64,000 nucleotides of DNA from Sulfitobacter aestuariivivens (GTDB lineage Bacteria; Pseudomonadota; Alphaproteobacteria; Rhodobacterales; Rhodobacteraceae): the NCBI RefSeq assembly GCF_014763045.1, contig NZ_JACTAG010000002.1:1116001-1180000 (forward strand). The letters run 5' to 3'. Shown one piece after another: positions 59,949-64,000 of this stretch (position 1 is its first letter; each line of letters starts with the position of its first letter). The position numbers and the translations under genes were made by a program. The notes below the pieces were generated by a model. That model was given only the letters and a program-made list of their open reading frames with translations, was not told the DNA's origin and made no database searches.

Positions 59949-61481
59949 TCAGACGAAACTCTCAACGGTGGCAATCGCCCCCTCCAGCGCCTTGCCTGCT
60001 GGGTCCTGTAACGCAGCCTCGCGCAGGCGCGCCATCCACTGGGCCGCATCTTCGCGACCTTCCAGCAGGTGCGCGGCTGCCATCACGCGGTCGAACTTGG
60101 ACAATCCGCGCGCGTGGGTATCGGAATAACCCTTGATCAACCGACGGTTCCGCACCAATTCTACCGCCAGCGCGTAGTCCTGCGCGGCCATCTCAAGACA
60201 GGCCTGCATCCACTTTTCACAATGGGCCACTTCAACCGAATGGCGACGCGTGCGCAGACGGTATCCTTTCAATCCTCCCAGGACATGCAGCATCAAAAAC
60301 GCGCGCAGGCTATCCGTTCGCAACCGACGGCCCTTGCCAAACCAGCGATCCAACCGCGCCATGCGCCGTTCTGACGCTTCCCATTTAGCGCCCATCTTTG
60401 CAGGCATCAGGCCCGCGATTTCCTCGGCACGGGGATGAAAAAACTCAGTGAGCTGTATAAGCTGATCGTCACCCGCGCCCATCTCTTGTCGGATGCGGGC
60501 ATGGCGAGACGCACGTGTCTTGAGGTCCGCAACCTTGATGACATCGTCATATGCCATGGCATTGGCGATGTACTTTGCCGCCTCGTTGGTGAGCAGCCAA
60601 TCCTGACTGGCGCTGTCCGCGGATTGCACCCGTGACACCGCTGCAAGATAACCCGCGCCATAGGCCACATCCTGAAAATCCACGACCTTGCGTAACCCGG
60701 TCTCAGCCATCATTTGCACCGGCTCGGGCAGCGCCTTGACCTGTTCAAGCAGCGCGGCCCAGTCGCGCATCTTCGCTTTCGGTCCGATGATCTTTGGCCC
60801 ATCCGCGACAGGTGCCCGCGCCAGTGCATTCGGCCCTTGATCTGCGGTCTTGAAGCCAGCATCAAAGGCCCGCAACGACGCCTCCACCCCCTTGCCGCCG
60901 GCACGAATGGCATCTTCAAATGCCGCGCGCGTAAAAGGCAAGGCGCCAGACCCAGCCAACGCGCCGAAAAGCGACGCGGAAATGACCGATCCCTGCTCGA
61001 CCGCCAACCGGTCCATATCTGCCAATATCAGTCTTTGGGCGGCCACTTCAGCTGCCGCGCGCACTTCGTCGGCATCGGCGATACCATCCCCGGGAATGGA
61101 CTTTTCGCTTACCGCCAGTTGCCGGTGTGTCGATCCAATCAACGTGGTTTTGTCAGGTGTCACAAACCCCCGCATGATCGACCGCCCGACTTCCATCATT
61201 TCCGCGGCAATCAACACGTCGACGTCACCACCAGAGGGCGCCAGCGCAAAGACGGGTTGCTGCCCGGTGCTTGGCGTCATCTCAAGGTAATAGATTGTGG
61301 CTCCTGTCCGCTGACTTACCCCCGCAACAGAAGTTGCTTGCGCATCATACCCTTGCGATCGCGCCAGCGTTTCGATCCAGGATGTCAGTACGCCGCCGCC
61401 TTGGCCGCCCACGGCCATGATCGCCAGCTTTAGGATCTCGCCCACAGCCGTGTCGGCCTTGGGCTTCACGGCCATATTCAT
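59949..61481 (-). CDS. iorB: Indolepyruvate:ferredoxin oxidoreductase, beta-type subunit with DUF6537-like extension
   Basis: Part of the enzyme that decarboxylates aryl pyruvates to aryl-acetyl-CoA. Residues 1 to about 200 form the gamma-type domain (LAIMAVGGQGGGVLTSWIET, SVAGVSQRTGATIYYLEMTP). The ~300 residues after that are an additional helical domain (DUF6537-like), so the protein is 510 residues against about 200 in archaea; this long form is usual in aerobic Proteobacteria. ATG overlaps the iorA stop by four bases. Confidence 0.92.
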   Translation of the reverse strand: MNMAVKPKADTAVGEILKLAIMAVGGQGGGVLTSWIETLARSQGYDAQATSVAGVSQRTGATIYYLEMTPSTGQQPVFALAPSGGDVDVLIAAEMMEVGRSIMRGFVTPDKTTLIGSTHRQLAVSEKSIPGDGIADADEVRAAAEVAAQRLILADMDRLAVEQGSVISASLFGALAGSGALPFTRAAFEDAIRAGGKGVEASLRAFDAGFKTADQGPNALARAPVADGPKIIGPKAKMRDWAALLEQVKALPEPVQMMAETGLRKVVDFQDVAYGAGYLAAVSRVQSADSASQDWLLTNEAAKYIANAMAYDDVIKVADLKTRASRHARIRQEMGAGDDQLIQLTEFFHPRAEEIAGLMPAKMGAKWEASERRMARLDRWFGKGRRLRTDSLRAFLMLHVLGGLKGYRLRTRRHSVEVAHCEKWMQACLEMAAQDYALAVELVRNRRLIKGYSDTHARGLSKFDRVMAAAHLLEGREDAAQWMARLREAALQDPAGKALEGAIATVESFV

Positions 61482-63685
61482 TTCAATGCCCCCATCGGCG
61501 GCAGCGGTGCCGCCCGCGCGCCCTCAGGGGCCGCCACAGTGATTGCATCAGACAACCGCAGCCGGTTGTCATCGCGCCGTTTTTGCAGCCACCCGATGAT
61601 CCCCGCGCGCTTTCCTGCCCACCAGCGCTCAAGCCCGCCGGGATTGTGCACCACGTCCGCGCGATAGAACGACGGGCACAACACCGCAGCATCCGCCACT
61701 TCGCCGCAATTGCCACACCCCACGCAAGTCTGGTCGATGTGCGCAATCGGATCGTCGCGCAGCGGATCGTCCAGTCGTTTCAGTGACAACGACGGGCAGC
61801 CTGACAGCCGGATACAGGCGTGATCCCCGGTACATATATCCGCATCCACCCCGAAACGCGGCACGTCCACGCGTCGCCCTTCCTTGATGGCCTTCGCGCG
61901 CAGTGGCTTTTCGCGGCGCTGTTTGTTCAGCATGCACTCAGAGGAGGCGACAATCACCTTTGGCCCCTTGAAATCCGTGGTCAGCGCCTCGCGCACGGTG
62001 TCGCGCACCTTGGCCACGTCATACGTGTGATCAATCGTCCTGATCCATTTGACGCCAACGCCCTTCAAGGCGTCCTGGATGGGATTGCCGGTGTTCTTGG
62101 TGTCGCTTTGCGCCCGGCTCGACAACAGGTCCTGCCCGCCTGTGGCCGCGGAATAGTAGTTATCGACAATCACCACCACATTGTCAGACTTGTTGTACAC
62201 CATGTTCCCGATGGAACTGCTGAGCCCATTGTGCCAAAACCCGCCATCCCCAAGCATAGAGATCGCGCGCCGCTCACCCCCGCCGTCAAAGGCGCCGTTG
62301 GCCGCAGGCCCCAACCCATAACCCATCGTTGCACCGCCAATCTCGAACGGCGGCAAAGATCCAAATAAGTGGCATCCAATGTCACCAGTGATCTGATGCT
62401 TGCCCAATTCCTCTTCGACCAGTTTCATACCCGCAAAGATCGGCCGCTCAGGACACCCTGTGCAAAATCCCGGCGGCCGGATCGGCACGACCTTGGACAA
62501 ATCGGGGATTGCAGGTGTATCGCGATTTGGTGCGCGCACCTGCCCCGGCAACATGTCAGGTGCGGCTTTCTTCAAAAACGCTGTCATTCCGTCCAGCATC
62601 ACCTGACCGGTGTATTCGCCGGCCATAGGCAGAACGTCCTTGCCATAAAGCTTCAGCTTGGCCCCGGCCTTGTAAAGGAAACTGCCAAGGTGCTGTTCGA
62701 TATGTTCTGGCTGTCCCTCTTCGACGACCAAGATGTGATCCTTGCCGTCGCAAAAGGCGTCGAATTCTTCTCTAACAAGGGGATAAGTGACATTGAGCAC
62801 GTATAGAGGAACATCCGTTTTGCCAAAGACATCCGCCAACCCTAGCCGCTGCAAGGCCCGAATGACCCCGTTGTACATGCCGCCTTGCAACACAATACCC
62901 ATCTTCGCGCCTTGCGGGCCCATCACCTCGTTCAGATTATTCTCGACAATGAACTTCTCTGCCGCGGGCCAACGTTCTTTTACCTTCTGCTGTTCATGCA
63001 CATAGGACCAGGGCGGCAGCACGACGCGCTGAAAATCTGATTGCGGTGCTGCAATCGCCTGCTTCATGGTCAGCGGCGGCGGGACATTATCACTGGTCTC
63101 GAAACTGCCGGTGACATGACATGACCGAATACGCACCATCAGCATCACAGGGGTATTGCTGGCCTCGGACAGTTCAAATCCGTCCTTCACGGCTTTGGTG
63201 ATCGACGGCAGGTTCGGGCGTGGATCCAGCATCCAGAACTGCGATTTCATAGCGAAGCCGTGGCTGCGTTCTTGCATGATCGACGATCCCTCGCCGTAAT
63301 CCTCGCCCACGATGATCAGTGCGCCACCAGTCACGCCGGATGAGCACAGGTTCGCCAGGGCGTCCGAGGCGACGTTCACACCAACCGGCCCCTTGAACGT
63401 GACCGCTCCGCGAATGGGGTAATGGACGGATGCCGCCAGCATGGCAGCTGCGGCAGCTTCAGACGCATTCGCCTCGAACCGCACGCCCAGCTCGCCCATC
63501 AGCTCTTCAGCGTCTGACAGCACATCCATCAGATGGGATATCGGCGCGCCCTGATACCCCCCCACATAGCCAACACCGTTTTCCAAGAGCGCCTTGGTAA
63601 TGGCCAGAATACCCTCACCGGTAAAGACATCACCGTCGCCTTTGCGCAGATGTTCTACCTCCGCCTTGAAAGACCGTTCCGCCAT
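61478..63685 (-). CDS. iorA: Indolepyruvate:ferredoxin oxidoreductase, alpha subunit
   Basis: TPP- and Fe-S-dependent subunit that converts indole-, phenyl- or hydroxyphenylpyruvate to the acyl-CoA. The 735-residue protein has the pyruvate-binding N-terminal domain (GGYQGAPISHLMDVL), the TPP-binding part (GDGGFWHNGLSSSIGNMVYN, NYYSAATGGQDLLSS) and C-terminal Fe-S motifs (CTGDHACIRLSGCPSL, CVGCGNCGEVADAAVLCPSF). In Roseobacter-group bacteria such an enzyme feeds the phenylacetyl-CoA route, matching the paa operon at 19-26 kb. Confidence 0.95.
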   Translation of the reverse strand: MAERSFKAEVEHLRKGDGDVFTGEGILAITKALLENGVGYVGGYQGAPISHLMDVLSDAEELMGELGVRFEANASEAAAAAMLAASVHYPIRGAVTFKGPVGVNVASDALANLCSSGVTGGALIIVGEDYGEGSSIMQERSHGFAMKSQFWMLDPRPNLPSITKAVKDGFELSEASNTPVMLMVRIRSCHVTGSFETSDNVPPPLTMKQAIAAPQSDFQRVVLPPWSYVHEQQKVKERWPAAEKFIVENNLNEVMGPQGAKMGIVLQGGMYNGVIRALQRLGLADVFGKTDVPLYVLNVTYPLVREEFDAFCDGKDHILVVEEGQPEHIEQHLGSFLYKAGAKLKLYGKDVLPMAGEYTGQVMLDGMTAFLKKAAPDMLPGQVRAPNRDTPAIPDLSKVVPIRPPGFCTGCPERPIFAGMKLVEEELGKHQITGDIGCHLFGSLPPFEIGGATMGYGLGPAANGAFDGGGERRAISMLGDGGFWHNGLSSSIGNMVYNKSDNVVVIVDNYYSAATGGQDLLSSRAQSDTKNTGNPIQDALKGVGVKWIRTIDHTYDVAKVRDTVREALTTDFKGPKVIVASSECMLNKQRREKPLRAKAIKEGRRVDVPRFGVDADICTGDHACIRLSGCPSLSLKRLDDPLRDDPIAHIDQTCVGCGNCGEVADAAVLCPSFYRADVVHNPGGLERWWAGKRAGIIGWLQKRRDDNRLRLSDAITVAAPEGARAAPLPPMGALK

Positions 63686-63705
63686 GGTTTCCCCCGGATT
63701 AGAGC

Positions 63706-64000
63706 CTAAAAATCGTGAATGCGCACATTGCGCAGCATGGTTTTGAGTGTTGCGACAAAAGCTGCATGTTCATCCGGATTGATATCCTTGAACATCGCTT
63801 CGTAAGCCCGCGACATATGCGGCCAAAGTCGCGCATAGGCCTCGCGCCCTGCGCGTGTGATGAACACCCGTGTCGCACGCGAATCTTCGGTGTCGGTCTC
63901 ACGTTCAATCAGCCCATCCCGCGCCAATGCGTCCAATGCGCGGCTAAGTGTTGATTGCTGGACGACCGCGTAGACCGCCAATTCACGTATGAGAATACCA
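63706..64000 (-). CDS. MarR family transcriptional regulator, partial (5' end outside the window)
   Basis: Winged-helix regulator reading minus-strand from the window edge to 63706. The visible 98 codons contain IRELAVYAVVQQSTLSRALD (recognition helix region), ALARDGLIERETDTEDSRAT (wing) and a C-terminal dimer helix. The N-terminal helix lies outside the window. It stops 20 bases before the iorA start on the same strand, so it is probably co-transcribed and controls iorAB, perhaps in response to an aryl-pyruvate or aryl-acetyl-CoA. Confidence 0.9.
   Translation of the reverse strand, partial: GILIRELAVYAVVQQSTLSRALDALARDGLIERETDTEDSRATRVFITRAGREAYARLWPHMSRAYEAMFKDINPDEHAAFVATLKTMLRNVRIHDF

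Noticed and set aside
1-64000. tRNA or rRNA genes, CRISPR arrays, insertion sequences, integrases, prophage genes
   Set aside because: All gaps of 80 bases or more were read on both strands; none shows cloverleaf sequences, spaced repeats, or transposase or integrase products.

Overview
The window looks like a chromosomal segment of a marine Rhodobacteraceae (Roseobacter-group) alphaproteobacterium. The evidence is the GC-rich coding sequence, an alphaproteobacterial-style heat-shock promoter in front of dnaK, the kdsD-lptC-lptA-lptB-hpf-ptsN order, a paaJABCDE-Z-X phenylacetate operon, the long aerobic-type indolepyruvate:ferredoxin oxidoreductase, and the rplS-rpmE pair. No tRNA, rRNA, CRISPR array, insertion sequence, integrase or prophage gene was seen. 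Coding density is very high. Many gene pairs overlap by ATGA or GTGA, so most genes fall into tightly coupled operons.

Region 1 (1-6.2 kb): the 5' part of dnaK, an AlkB-type dioxygenase, a secreted SH3-like protein coupled to an ABC-2 exporter permease, and a cysQ-kdsB-glycosyltransferase operon. Region 2 (6.3-13.6 kb): a surface-polysaccharide operon with galU, galE, a GT4 enzyme, a GT2-like enzyme, a GT14/DUF5928 enzyme and a double-domain sulfotransferase. Region 3 (13.6-18.3 kb, minus): envelope and housekeeping genes rnd-kdsD-lptC-lptA-lptB-hpf-ptsN. Region 4 (18.4-26.9 kb, minus): the phenylacetyl-CoA operon paaJABCDEZX, preceded by a PAS-domain protein and a candidate operator. Region 5 (27.2-31.2 kb): a VOC/bicupin protein, hemF, hemE and a DUF1045 2H-phosphoesterase-like protein.

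Region 6 (31.2-58.9 kb) is the accessory part: 29 genes, nearly all enzymes, with one MarR and one LysR regulator and no recognisable transporter. It divides into four blocks. (a) A near-gapless minus-strand operon behind a MarR gene: Rieske oxygenase reductase, alpha and beta subunits, AMP-forming acyl-CoA ligase, a thiolase-fold protein lacking the nucleophilic Cys, a DUF35 protein fused to a degenerate SDR, a cyclase-family hydrolase and an OYE/TMADH-type flavoenzyme. A divergent SDR-thioesterase pair faces it. (b) Aldehyde dehydrogenase, luciferase-like monooxygenase, flavin reductase, alpha/beta hydrolase and DUF1185, facing a LysR-isochorismatase pair. (c) An SDR, P450 and FAD-monooxygenase operon. 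(d) Creatininase, deaminase-like amidohydrolase, FAD-linked oxidase, Fe/2OG dioxygenase and DUF2165, with a divergent RidA gene. Together the blocks carry five different O2-activating chemistries plus several C-N hydrolases. This suggests catabolism of one or more N-containing (hetero)aromatic compounds; the substrates cannot be named from sequence alone.

Region 7 (58.9-64 kb, minus): rplS-rpmE with a clear terminator, then iorA-iorB behind a MarR regulator that runs off the window. IOR can make phenylacetyl-CoA from phenylpyruvate, so the window holds both an upper route (ior) and a ring-opening route (paa) for phenylalanine catabolism.
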